The notes under the pieces were generated by a model. That model saw nothing but the letters and a program-made list of their open reading frames with translations, did not search any database and was not told the origin of the DNA. Made by a program: the position numbers and the translations under genes. A stretch of DNA of 18,298 bases from an uncultured Clostridia bacterium (GTDB lineage: Bacteria; Bacillota; Clostridia; Christensenellales; Borkfalkiaceae): the NCBI GenBank assembly GCA_934271265.1, contig CAKQRE010000010.1, forward strand, positions 1 through 18,298, in the 5' to 3' direction. How positions within the stretch are numbered: the stretch's first letter is position 1; every line of letters starts with the position of its first letter. Below are positions 8,057 to 14,777 of this stretch, in pieces.

Positions 8057-8128
8057 AAAACTTATCTATAAGTCGATAAATCGGCTATTTTATAGCGTAT
8101 TCCCGGAAAAATGCCGGTTGTGACGGAA

Positions 8129-8171
8129 ATTTTCATCCGAAAATATTGAAAAAACGGTAAATTTTTCGGAT
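8129..8171. promoter_or_regulatory. Inverted repeats just upstream of the sensor-operon promoter (possible operator)
   Basis: ATTTTC-ATCC-GAAAAT at 8129-8144 is a perfect 6-bp palindrome with a 4-base centre. ATCCGAAAA (8135-8143) also pairs perfectly with TTTTCGGAT (8163-8171), which ends 6 bases before the -35 box. No T-tract follows, so an operator or weak terminator is possible. Short A/T-rich palindromes of this kind are common in this DNA, so confidence is low. Confidence 0.35.
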
Positions 8172-8177
8172 AACGGC

Positions 8178-8206
8178 TTGAAAACTTTTGCGGGATATAG
8201 TACAAT
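8178..8206 (+). promoter_or_regulatory. Promoter of the ferredoxin-hydrogenase-phosphatase operon
   Basis: TTGAAA at 8178-8183 and TACAAT at 8201-8206 with a 17-base spacer. Transcription would start near 8213, about 105 bases before the first gene. Confidence 0.75.
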
Positions 8207-8317
8207 AGTAACGGTAATAGAATAGAAACCGTTTCCGGCGGCAGAGGGGTTCGCACGGTTGCGTTCGCGCGAAAATTCCGGTTGCGGCGGCGGGAAGCGG
8301 AAAAGCAGGAGAAAAGC

Positions 8318-8563
8318 ATGATAAAAGTAACCGTGTGTATCGGAAGTTCCTGCCATATCAAAGGTTCGAGGCAGGTCGTGGAGGAGCTGCAAAACCTTAT
8401 CGCGCGCGAAAAGGCGGGAGACCGGGTGGAACTCGGCGGCACCTTTTGCATGGGACGTTGTAAAGACGGCGTCTGCGTGACGGTAAACGACGAGCTCTTT
8501 TCCGTAAGCCCGGAAAAAACGGAAGAATTTTTCCGTAAAGAAGTGCTGACGAGGGTAACGTGA
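8318..8563 (+). CDS. Thioredoxin-like [2Fe-2S] ferredoxin domain protein (first copy)
   Basis: A small 81-residue electron-transfer protein of the thioredoxin-like [2Fe-2S] type found in NuoE/HndA-like subunits. Four likely cluster ligands are visible: CIGSSC at residues 7-12 and CMGRC at about 44-48. AGGAG (8307-8311) six bases from the ATG at 8318 fixes the start. It is the first gene of a four-gene operon, one base apart from its paralogue. In this setting it probably passes electrons to or from the hydrogenase-like sensor; that link is inferred from the operon. Confidence 0.85.
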   Translation: MIKVTVCIGSSCHIKGSRQVVEELQNLIAREKAGDRVELGGTFCMGRCKDGVCVTVNDELFSVSPEKTEEFFRKEVLTRVT

Positions 8564-8564
8564 T

Positions 8565-8831
8565 ATGGTAGTCGTAAGAGTGTGCGTCGGGAGTTCCTGT
8601 CATCTGAAAGGTGCGCCCGAGATCGTGGAAATGATGGAAAAACAGGTGGCGGAGAACCATCTGGAAAACGAGATCGCGCTGGTCGGTAGTTTCTGCGCGG
8701 GAAAATGCAATCGCGTCGGCGTGACGATCACCGTCGGCGAGGAAGTTTATACGGGGATCACCGCGGATACTTTCCGCGAGTTCTGGAATGATAAGGTAAT
8801 GACCGCGGTCGCCGCGGATAAGGGAGAATGA
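8565..8831 (+). CDS. Thioredoxin-like [2Fe-2S] ferredoxin domain protein (second copy)
   Basis: An 88-residue paralogue of the preceding protein, with ligand pattern CVGSSC (7-12) and CAGKC (about 44-48). Both copies share GSSCH.KG after the first Cys pair, so they look like a tandem duplication that has since diverged. The start is one base after the previous stop, with GAGGGT upstream at 8551-8556. Its end overlaps the possible ATG at 8828 of the next gene. The probable role is electron transfer inside the sensor operon. Confidence 0.85.
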   Translation: MVVVRVCVGSSCHLKGAPEIVEMMEKQVAENHLENEIALVGSFCAGKCNRVGVTITVGEEVYTGITADTFREFWNDKVMTAVAADKGE

Positions 8832-8836
8832 GAAGT

Positions 8837-10510
8837 ATGGCGGATTGCCTGACTTTAAAAAAATCGAATTGCAAAAACTGTTATAAATGTATTCGCCACT
8901 GCCCGGTGAAATCCATCCGTTTTTCGGGGAATCAGGCGCACATTATCGGAAACGAGTGCATCCTTTGCGGGCAATGTTTCGTCGTTTGTCCGCAGAATGC
9001 GAAAGAGATCGCGAGCGAGACGGAAAAAGTAAAGGTTCTTCTTCAGTCAGGCAGTCCCGTCGTCGTCAGTCTCGCGCCGTCGTTTATCGCCAATTACGAC
9101 GGGATCGGTATCCGTTCCGTGAGGAACGCTTTGAAAAAACTCGGGTTTTACGACGCGGAAGAAACGGCGATCGGCGCTACGATCGTCAAACGGGAGTACG
9201 AAAAAATGCTGGCGGCGGAAACGCGGGACGTCGTGATCTCGTCCTGCTGTCATTCCGTAAACCTTCTGATCCAGAAGTATTACCCGGACGTTCTGCCCTC
9301 TCTGGCGGAAATTTATTCGCCCATGCAGGCGCACGCGCTCGATATCAAAAGAAGGATTCCGGGCGCGAAAGTCGTTTTCGTAGGTCCGTGCGTCGCCAAA
9401 AAGGACGAAGCCGCTTATTACGAGGGCATTGTGGACGCGGTTCTGACTTACGAGGAGATCGCGAAATGGTTCCGCGACGAAAAGGTAGAGCTCGTTCCCG
9501 AAACGGATAAGACGGAAGAGAGCAGGGCGCGCTTTTTCCCGACGACGGGCGGGATCCTGAAAACGATGGATCAGACGGCGGACTATACGTACCTCGCCAT
9601 CGACGGGGTGGAAAACTGCATCGCCGCCTTAGAGGATATCAGAAGCGGAAAAATACATAAGTGCTTTATCGAGATGTCCGCGTGCGTGGGGAGTTGCGTC
9701 GGCGGGCCGGTCATGGAAAAATATCACCGTTCGCCCGTTCGGGATTATGCCTTCGTTTCGCGCTATGCGGGAAAGAAGGACTTCCGGGTAGAGCAGCCGG
9801 AGAGTGCGTCTCTGAAAAAGAACATGACGGCGATCGAGAAAAAACTTGCCGCGCCGAGCGAAAGCGAGATCGCGGATATCCTCCGCAAAATGGGGAAATT
9901 CAAAAAAGAGGACGAGCTGAACTGCGGCTCCTGCGGGTACGATACCTGCCGCGAAAAGGCGATCGCGATCTATCAGGGAAAGGCGGAGATCTCCATGTGT
10001 CTGCCGTATCTGAAGGACAAGGCGGAAAGTTTTTCCGACTGTATCGTGAACAATACGCCGAACGGACTGATCGTTCTGAACGAAAAACTCGAAGTGCAGC
10101 AGATCAACGCCGCGGCGAGAAAGATCATGAACATCCGCGCCGCGAGCGACGTGCTCGGCGAAACGGTGGATCGCATCCTCGATACCGCCGTGTTCCGCAA
10201 GGTGCTCGGCACGAAGAGGAGCGTGCGCGACGAGAGAACCTATCTCGCCGAATACGAAAAATATATCGAGCAGACGGTGGTGTACGACGGAACGTATCAC
10301 CTGCTCGTCTGCATTATGAGGGATATCACCGATGAGGAAACGGAGCGCGAGAAAAAGGAAAATATTTCCCGCCAGACGGTAGAAGTCGCCGATAAAGTCG
10401 TGGATAAGCAGATGCGTATCGTTCAGGAGATCGCGTCCTTGCTCGGCGAAACGGCGGCGGAAACAAAGATCGCGCTGACCAAACTCAAGGAGTCTATAAC
10501 CGATGAATGA
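8837..10510 (+). CDS. Sensory-type [FeFe]-hydrogenase homologue with FeS and PAS-like regions (HydS-like)
   Basis: A 557-residue cytoplasmic protein, probably a redox or H2 sensor and not a bulk hydrogenase. In order: two N-terminal [4Fe-4S] sites (Cys12, 15, 18, 22 and Cys41, 44, 47, 51); an [FeFe]-hydrogenase core with L1 SSCCHS (Cys137, Cys138), L2 GPCVAKK (Cys185) and L3 EMSACVGSC (Cys283, Cys287); an FeS domain CGSCGYDTC...C (Cys363, 366, 371, 388); a PAS-like segment ~395-500; and a helical tail. All four H-cluster cysteines are present, but the two Met residues flanking the cluster in catalytic enzymes are Gly183 and Ser281, as in sensory group C/D proteins. I prefer ATG 8837 (AGGGAG at 8821-8826, 10-base gap); ATG 8828 is the alternative. 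It overlaps the phosphatase gene by 8 bases. Confidence 0.88.
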   Translation: MADCLTLKKSNCKNCYKCIRHCPVKSIRFSGNQAHIIGNECILCGQCFVVCPQNAKEIASETEKVKVLLQSGSPVVVSLAPSFIANYDGIGIRSVRNALKKLGFYDAEETAIGATIVKREYEKMLAAETRDVVISSCCHSVNLLIQKYYPDVLPSLAEIYSPMQAHALDIKRRIPGAKVVFVGPCVAKKDEAAYYEGIVDAVLTYEEIAKWFRDEKVELVPETDKTEESRARFFPTTGGILKTMDQTADYTYLAIDGVENCIAALEDIRSGKIHKCFIEMSACVGSCVGGPVMEKYHRSPVRDYAFVSRYAGKKDFRVEQPESASLKKNMTAIEKKLAAPSESEIADILRKMGKFKKEDELNCGSCGYDTCREKAIAIYQGKAEISMCLPYLKDKAESFSDCIVNNTPNGLIVLNEKLEVQQINAAARKIMNIRAASDVLGETVDRILDTAVFRKVLGTKRSVRDERTYLAEYEKYIEQTVVYDGTYHLLVCIMRDITDEETEREKKENISRQTVEVADKVVDKQMRIVQEIASLLGETAAETKIALTKLKESITDE

Positions 10511-11675
10511 TCTTTGCGTGGATATCGGCTTTAAAAGCATCAACCACTACGGAGAACAACTTTGCGGCGATCACGTGGACGTCGTGGAACAGGGAGAGAA
10601 TTCTTCCGTCGTCGTACTTGCCGACGGGCTCGGCAGCGGCGTAAAGGCGAGTATTTTATCTACGCTTACCTCCAAAATCATTTCCACCATGATGGCGGAG
10701 GGGCTTTCCGTCGGCGATTGCGTGGAAACGATCGCGGCGACCCTTCCCGTGTGTTCGGTGCGGGGCGTGGCGTATTCCACGTTCACCATCGTGCACGTGG
10801 TGGACAACGAACATGCGGAGATGATCGAATTCGATAATCCGCAGGTCGTCGTTTTAAGGGAGGGCGCGCCCTATCTGTACCATAGAACGGAGATGAACGT
10901 TTGCGGAAAGAAGGTCTATAAGTCGTTTATTCAGCTAAAAGACGGAGATATCTTCATTCTGATGAGCGACGGTTGCCCTCATGCGGGGCTCGGGACGAAA
11001 TACAATTTCGGCTGGAAGAGAGACGATATCATCTCGTTTATGCTGCCTTACGTTTATTGCGGCTACACGGCGAAAACTCTTTCCACCATTTTAGTGGACG
11101 AATGTAACAATCTGTACGGCAATAAGCCGGGTGACGATACGACGGCTTGCGTGATCAAAGTGAGAAAACGCGAACCGGTCAATCTTTTGTTCGGCCCTCC
11201 GTCCAACAAAGACGACGCCGACCGCATGATGGCTTTGTTTTTCTCCAAGGAAGGCAAGCACATCGTGTGCGGCGGAACCACTTCTTCCATTGCGGCGAAG
11301 TATCTCGGCAAAGAGCTGAAGCCTACGCTCGAATTTGTCCGCAGCGACGTTCCGCCCATTGCGGAGATCGAAGGGGTAGATCTCGTTACGGAAGGGGTCA
11401 TCACGATGAACAAGGTCGTGGAATACGCGAGAGACGCGCTGAAAGATAATACGCTTTACGAAAAATGGAGTTTCGGTAAAGACGGCGCGTCCCTTATCTG
11501 CCGCATGCTTTTCGAAGAGGCTACGGATATCAATTTTTACGTGGGCAGAGCGATCAATCCCGCTCATCAGAATCCCGATCTTCCCATCAATTTCAACATC
11601 AAGATGAATCTGGTGGAAGAGCTTTCCAAAAGTTTAAAACAAATGGGCAAGCGGATCAAAGTGAGCTATTTCTGA
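10503..11675 (+). CDS. SpoIIE/PP2C-type serine phosphatase, output of the hydrogenase sensor
   Basis: A 390-residue soluble protein whose first ~220 residues are a SpoIIE-like PPM phosphatase: GD at 22-23, VVVLADGLGSGVKAS (36-50, metal Asp41), FILMSDGCPHAG and GDDTTACVIKV. The remaining ~170 residues (with IVCGGTTSSIAAKYLG and GVITMNKV) do not match a domain I can name. It probably dephosphorylates a partner such as an anti-sigma-factor antagonist in response to the sensor encoded before it. AAGGAG (10487-10492) and an 8-base overlap indicate coupling with the hydrogenase-like gene. Phosphatase-linked [FeFe] sensors are a recognised arrangement; the target protein is not in the window. Confidence 0.88.
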   Translation: MNDLCVDIGFKSINHYGEQLCGDHVDVVEQGENSSVVVLADGLGSGVKASILSTLTSKIISTMMAEGLSVGDCVETIAATLPVCSVRGVAYSTFTIVHVVDNEHAEMIEFDNPQVVVLREGAPYLYHRTEMNVCGKKVYKSFIQLKDGDIFILMSDGCPHAGLGTKYNFGWKRDDIISFMLPYVYCGYTAKTLSTILVDECNNLYGNKPGDDTTACVIKVRKREPVNLLFGPPSNKDDADRMMALFFSKEGKHIVCGGTTSSIAAKYLGKELKPTLEFVRSDVPPIAEIEGVDLVTEGVITMNKVVEYARDALKDNTLYEKWSFGKDGASLICRMLFEEATDINFYVGRAINPAHQNPDLPINFNIKMNLVEELSKSLKQMGKRIKVSYF

Positions 11676-11735
11676 TGCGACCGCGCCCGTTTTGAAAAAA
11701 CAGCAGATTTCTTGCGAAAAGTATTTGTGAAACGG

Positions 11736-11764
11736 TTGACAAGAGACTTTATTTATGGTAAAAT
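11736..11764 (+). promoter_or_regulatory. tRNA-Cys promoter
   Basis: TTGACA (11736-11741), 17-base spacer and TAAAAT (11759-11764), with an extended -10 TG at 11756-11757. It lies 47 bases before the tRNA. No terminator was seen between the phosphatase gene and this promoter. Confidence 0.85.
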
Positions 11765-11811
11765 AAAACAGCTTTGATGGTTTGCGAACGTTTTCGCGGG
11801 CAATCAAATGC

Positions 11812-11886
11812 GGCGCTATAGCCAAGTGGTAAGGCAAGGGTCTGCAAAACCCTTACGCCCCGGTTCAAATCCGGGTGGCGCCTCCA
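11812..11886 (+). tRNA. tRNA-Cys (anticodon GCA)
   Basis: Full cloverleaf: acceptor GGCGCTA with TGGCGCC, anticodon loop CTGCAAA with GCA at 11844-11846, T-arm CCGGTTCAAATCCGG, discriminator T and an encoded CCA end. Cysteine identity follows from the GCA anticodon. Confidence 0.97.
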
Positions 11887-11914
11887 TAAGTCCCGTTTTT
11901 AAGCGGGGTCAGGT

Positions 11915-11945
11915 CCGGAAACCGTAACGGTTTCCGGTTTTTTTT
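11915..11945 (+). terminator. tRNA-Cys terminator
   Basis: A perfect 10-bp stem, CCGGAAACCG (11915-11924) with CGGTTTCCGG (11928-11937), a 3-base loop and eight T (11938-11945). Confidence 0.95.
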
Positions 11946-11983
11946 GTGTTTTATTTCCGCCGCCCGAGAGCGGACGGATCGCC

Positions 11984-12004
11984 TGTTTCCGGGAAACGGA
12001 AACA
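11984..12004 (+). promoter_or_regulatory. Perfect hairpin just upstream of the first WYL gene
   Basis: TGTTTCCG (11984-11991) pairs with CGGAAACA (11997-12004) around GGAAA. The stem can extend by GC/GC past one mismatch. It ends 4 bases before the GGAGG ribosome site and no T-tract follows, so it is not a terminator. It could be a regulator's inverted-repeat operator or a translation-control hairpin. Confidence 0.45.
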
Positions 12005-12022
12005 AGCCGGAGGAAACGGAAA

Positions 12023-13255
12023 ATGGCATATAACGAGCGGATCAAAAACTTCGGGCGGATCAGAGAATATATGCGCGAATTTTACGTTTACGGGTTTAAA
12101 AGCAGAAGCGAATATACAAGTAAAAGCGCCCGTTCTTACGACGACGAAAAACGTCGCATGGAAAGTCTGCTCGGCGATTATATGAGATTCCGCAGACAGG
12201 CGGACGGGAAGAATGTGTTTTTATCGGTGGACAGCCGCGTTGTCCGCCATAATCCCCTTTATCGGGCATGGAAGGCGAAAAGTTTTACGGACGGCGATAT
12301 CACCCTTCATTTTATCCTTCTCGACCTTTTATCTTCAACGAAAACGGGGATGACGTCGGCGGAGATCGCGGACGGCGTTTGCGCGGCGTTGCCGGACGCG
12401 AACACGGCGTTCGACGAATCCACCGTCCGCAAAAAGCTGAAAGAATATACGGAGGAAGGGATCGTTCTCTCGGAAAAGTCGGGTAAAACGGTTCGGTATC
12501 GTCTTGCAAAGCAGACGGATATGACCCCTTATGCGGATATTCTCGACTTTTTTTCCGAGGTCGCTCCGTGCGGGGTGATCGGTTCTTATCTGCTCGACAA
12601 AACGAAAAAACACGAGGATTGTTTTGCTTTCAAGCATCATTATATCACCTCCGCGCTCGACAGCGGGATCGTTTGTTCTCTTTTCGAGGGAATGGGGGAG
12701 AAGAAAAGCGTCACGATCGAAACGCCCGGGAAAAGGGGGGGGATTACCGCACATTCCGTCGTTCCGTTGCGCCTTATGATCGGCGTACAAAGCGGCAGGC
12801 AATATCTGATGGCGTACATTCCCGAAAACAAAAGGATCTCTTCCTTCCGTGCGGATCGGATCCTTTCCGTGAAAATCGGGAAAACGTGCGATCGGTTTGA
12901 CGAATACCGCGCGAAACTCGACGGCATCGGAGATCGGCTGTGGGGCGTGAGCGCGCAGAGTTTTTTCGGCAACAGAACGGAACATGTGGGTTTTACCGTG
13001 GTTTACGGCGATAACGAAACTTTTATTCACGAACGGCTGGAGAGGGAAAAGCGTTGCGGGACGGTAGAGCGTATCGATAAAAATTCGAGTCGTTTCTCCG
13101 CCGACGTGTATGACGCAACGGAGCTGATCCCGTGGATCAGGACGTTTATCGGACGGATCGTCGACGTTTGTTTTTCCGATCGCAGATTGCAGGAAAGATT
13201 TCTCGGCGATATCAGAGACATGTATGAGTTATACGGAACGGGAGAAGAAAGGTGA
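12023..13255 (+). CDS. WYL-domain protein with internal winged-helix region (putative regulator)
   Basis: A 410-residue cytoplasmic protein. Residues ~95-162 read as a winged helix-turn-helix (MTSAEIADGV...STVRKKLKEYTEEGIV). Residues ~215-287 match the WYL fold, with VPLRLMIGVQSGRQYLMAY and the downstream FRADRI element, and the C-terminus resembles the WCX extension. The ribosome site GGAGG (12009-12013) supports ATG 12023. It overlaps a second WYL protein by 4 bases, so the two probably act as a pair, as PafB-PafC do. WYL regulators sense nucleic-acid or nucleotide ligands in several systems. The neighbouring slipin-rtcB RNA-repair operon is therefore a candidate target, but nothing in the sequence proves this. 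Confidence 0.8.
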   Translation: MAYNERIKNFGRIREYMREFYVYGFKSRSEYTSKSARSYDDEKRRMESLLGDYMRFRRQADGKNVFLSVDSRVVRHNPLYRAWKAKSFTDGDITLHFILLDLLSSTKTGMTSAEIADGVCAALPDANTAFDESTVRKKLKEYTEEGIVLSEKSGKTVRYRLAKQTDMTPYADILDFFSEVAPCGVIGSYLLDKTKKHEDCFAFKHHYITSALDSGIVCSLFEGMGEKKSVTIETPGKRGGITAHSVVPLRLMIGVQSGRQYLMAYIPENKRISSFRADRILSVKIGKTCDRFDEYRAKLDGIGDRLWGVSAQSFFGNRTEHVGFTVVYGDNETFIHERLEREKRCGTVERIDKNSSRFSADVYDATELIPWIRTFIGRIVDVCFSDRRLQERFLGDIRDMYELYGTGEER

Positions 13256-14160
13256 TATTCAGCGAACTATACGGCGCTTATTACAGTGCGGTCGCGGAGA
13301 TCCTGAAAGAGGGGTTGACCGCTCCGCCGACAGAGAAAAGAATCGGGGAGATCGCCAGGGAAAAGGCATTCGGCGAAAGCTTTATCACGATAGAAAACTC
13401 GTTGAAAAAAGGGAAATGGAAACTTCTGACCGAAGAGAAAACGCCGATCGTGAAAAGCGTTCCCGAGTTGCCGCTCACTCTTTTGCAGAAACGCTGGCTG
13501 AAAGCGATCTCTCTCGATCCGAGGATCCGTCTGTTCGGCGAGATCCTGCCCGATTTTCCCGACGTGGAACCATTATTCCGGCAGGAAGATATCTGCATTT
13601 ACGATCGCTATGCCGACGGCGACGATTATTCGGACGAAAATTATATCCGTCGTTTCCGACTGATTCTGGACGCGATCGGGAAGGGAAGTCCGTTGAAATT
13701 TGAGATAAAAACGGGGCATGGACGGATCGATCGGATGATTGCCTGGCCGGAGTGTCTGGAATATTCCGAAAAGGACGATAAATTCCGCGTGATAACTTCC
13801 GGTTGCAGGTTCGGAAAAACGATCAATCTTGCGCGTATCCTTTCCTGCGAGGCGGCGGAGAAAGCGCCGGCTTTCCGTCCGGACGGAAAGAAACGCGAAA
13901 ATAAGAAAGTTACTTTGCTCGTCACCGACGAGCGGAACGCCCCGGACAGAGTTTTCCTTCATTTCGCGCATTTCGAGAAGGAAGCGGAAAAAACGAACGA
14001 CGGGCGGTATCTCGTAACGATCGGTTACGACGCATGCGACGAAACGGAAATTCTGATCCGTGTGCTGTCGTTCGGACCGATGGTGAAGGTCGTTTCGCCG
14101 GAAAGTTTTATAAACCTGATCAAAAAACGTCTGAATATGCAAAAAAGTTGCGGGCTCTGA
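13252..14160 (+). CDS. WYL-domain protein, partner of the preceding regulator
   Basis: A 302-residue protein. Its WYL-like segment lies at ~145-200 (SPLKFEIKTGHGRIDRMIA, FRVITSGCR, INLARI) and its C-terminus carries the typical WCX ending ILIRVLSFGPMVKVVSPES (~267-285). The N-terminal ~130 residues do not show a clear helix-turn-helix, so DNA binding may come from its partner. The start is GTG at 13252 in a GTGA overlap with the upstream stop, with GGAG at 13241-13244. The stop codon lies in the loop of the terminator at 14141-14180. Function as a ligand-sensing co-regulator is inferred from family and pairing. Confidence 0.75.
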   Translation: MIFSELYGAYYSAVAEILKEGLTAPPTEKRIGEIAREKAFGESFITIENSLKKGKWKLLTEEKTPIVKSVPELPLTLLQKRWLKAISLDPRIRLFGEILPDFPDVEPLFRQEDICIYDRYADGDDYSDENYIRRFRLILDAIGKGSPLKFEIKTGHGRIDRMIAWPECLEYSEKDDKFRVITSGCRFGKTINLARILSCEAAEKAPAFRPDGKKRENKKVTLLVTDERNAPDRVFLHFAHFEKEAEKTNDGRYLVTIGYDACDETEILIRVLSFGPMVKVVSPESFINLIKKRLNMQKSCGL

Positions 14161-14180
14161 TCGAGTTCGCAACTTTTTTT
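14141..14180 (+). terminator. Terminator embedded in the end of the second WYL gene
   Basis: AAAAAAGTTGCG (14141-14152) pairs perfectly with CGCAACTTTTTT (14169-14180); CTC/GAG can pair within the loop. The upstream arm is coding sequence and the stop codon is in the loop. The terminator ends 2 bases before the next -35 box, so it insulates the leader RNA from WYL-gene transcription. Its A/T symmetry would also let it work on the - strand. Confidence 0.88.
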
Positions 14181-14182
14181 CC

Positions 14183-14211
14183 GTGAAAAAACTTTTTCGG
14201 TTTGCTATAAT
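14183..14211 (+). promoter_or_regulatory. Promoter of the tRNA-like RNA / slipin / rtcB operon
   Basis: TATAAT at 14206-14211 with an extended -10 TG at 14203-14204; the -35 GTGAAA (14183-14188) is a 4/6 match at a 17-base spacing. Transcription would start near 14218. The weak -35 leaves room for an activator. I see no sigma-54 -24/-12 element of the kind used by the Salmonella rtcBA operon. Confidence 0.75.
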
Positions 14212-14777
14212 GGGGGTGTAAGAGGAAAACAGGCGGATACAAACCGCCGCGTTGCGCAAGGAGGTTCCGGCGCGTATGACGGTTTTGCTTACTCCCTTGC
14301 CGCAGGGAAGAAATGCGGCGCTGTTAGCCTTATCGCAGGGCTGTAATTGCGTAACCTCGGGTTCGATCCCCGAAACGCCGCGCCGCAAGGCGAAGCGTGT
14401 CTGGCAGACGTCTCGCTCCGCAAGGAGCAAAATCAATTCGCAAGGTAGCGAAGAACAACACAAACCAACGAAAAGCGTTTGTTCCGCTTTTACCCGTTTT
14501 CCGATGGGCTGAAAGCGGCGGAAACACGGCTTTGCCGGATTCGGGATATCGTTTTTCGGGGCGAAAAGCCGAACGGGAGAAAAATTTTCCTTTCCGCTTT
14601 CGCAGCCGCAGGCGACCGGGTCAGATCCGATCGCCCGGCAGGTCGGGAGAGATCTGTTCTCTTCCGGCACCACGGGAAACTCAACGAGTCTGCCGCCGTA
14701 TTCTGCGGATCCGAAATCAACTTTTCGGCAAACGGACAAACGCATCGCAAAATTCATCCCGAAGGAGGATCTTATAT
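14212..14777 (+). other. ~570-nt structured leader upstream of slipin-rtcB
   Basis: Dense in hairpins: GGCGG/CCGCC (14232-14248); AAACCG/CGGTTT (14241-14246 with 14280-14285) enclosing a Shine-Dalgarno AAGGAGGT (14258-14265); the tRNA-like element (14315-14381); CGCC-GCAA-GGCG (14381-14392); GCTCC-GCAA-GGAGC (14415-14428); TTCGC/GCGAA (14437-14452); AAAAGCG/CGCTTTT (14473-14493); CGGC-TTT-GCCG (14527-14537); TTTTCG-GGG-CGAAAA (14553-14567); and GGCGA/TCGCC (14611-14635). GAACAA (14453-14458) could instead pair with TTGTTC (14481-14486), excluding the 14473-14493 hairpin. No protein gene is convincing here. It is probably a non-coding RNA, or a leader processed into one. Confidence 0.65.
14315..14381 (+). 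ncRNA. tRNA-like RNA element associated with slipin-RtcB
   Basis: A perfect canonical T-arm is present: TCGGG (14357-14361), loop TTCGATC, CCCGA (14369-14373). It is followed directly by AACGCCG, which pairs with CGGCGCT (14316-14322) as a 7-bp acceptor stem with one C-A mismatch; G14315-C14381 adds one more pair. Between them, CGCAG (14334-14338) can pair with TTGCG (14347-14351, one G-U) as a 5-bp anticodon-like arm with an 8-nt loop, leaving a normal 5-nt variable loop and only 11 nt where a D-arm belongs. An alternative pairs GTTA (14323-14326) with TAAC (14352-14355). No CCA end or usable anticodon is seen, so it is a mimic or decoy, not a translating tRNA. Burroughs & Aravind (2016) described a tRNA-like RNA with SPFH/Band-7-RtcB systems; this fits. 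Confidence 0.7.

Noticed and set aside
3162..8080. Identical 14-mer TATAAGTCGATAAA at 3162-3175 and 8067-8080, both after stop codons
   Set aside because: About one such 14-base match is expected by chance in a window of this size, and the flanks do not align.
14315..14381. Functional elongator tRNA gene
   Set aside because: No proper D-arm, no standard 7-nt anticodon loop, an acceptor mismatch and no CCA; a tRNA mimic fits better.
14473..14497. AAAAGCG/CGCTTTT hairpin as a Rho-independent terminator of the leader RNA
   Set aside because: The T run is part of the stem and is followed by ACCCG, so there is no free T-tract; termination here would also cut off slipin-rtcB.
14397..14777. N-terminal extension of the slipin through the leader
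   Set aside because: AAGGAGGAT sits directly before ATG 14778, and the family begins at this point; the extension crosses several hairpins.
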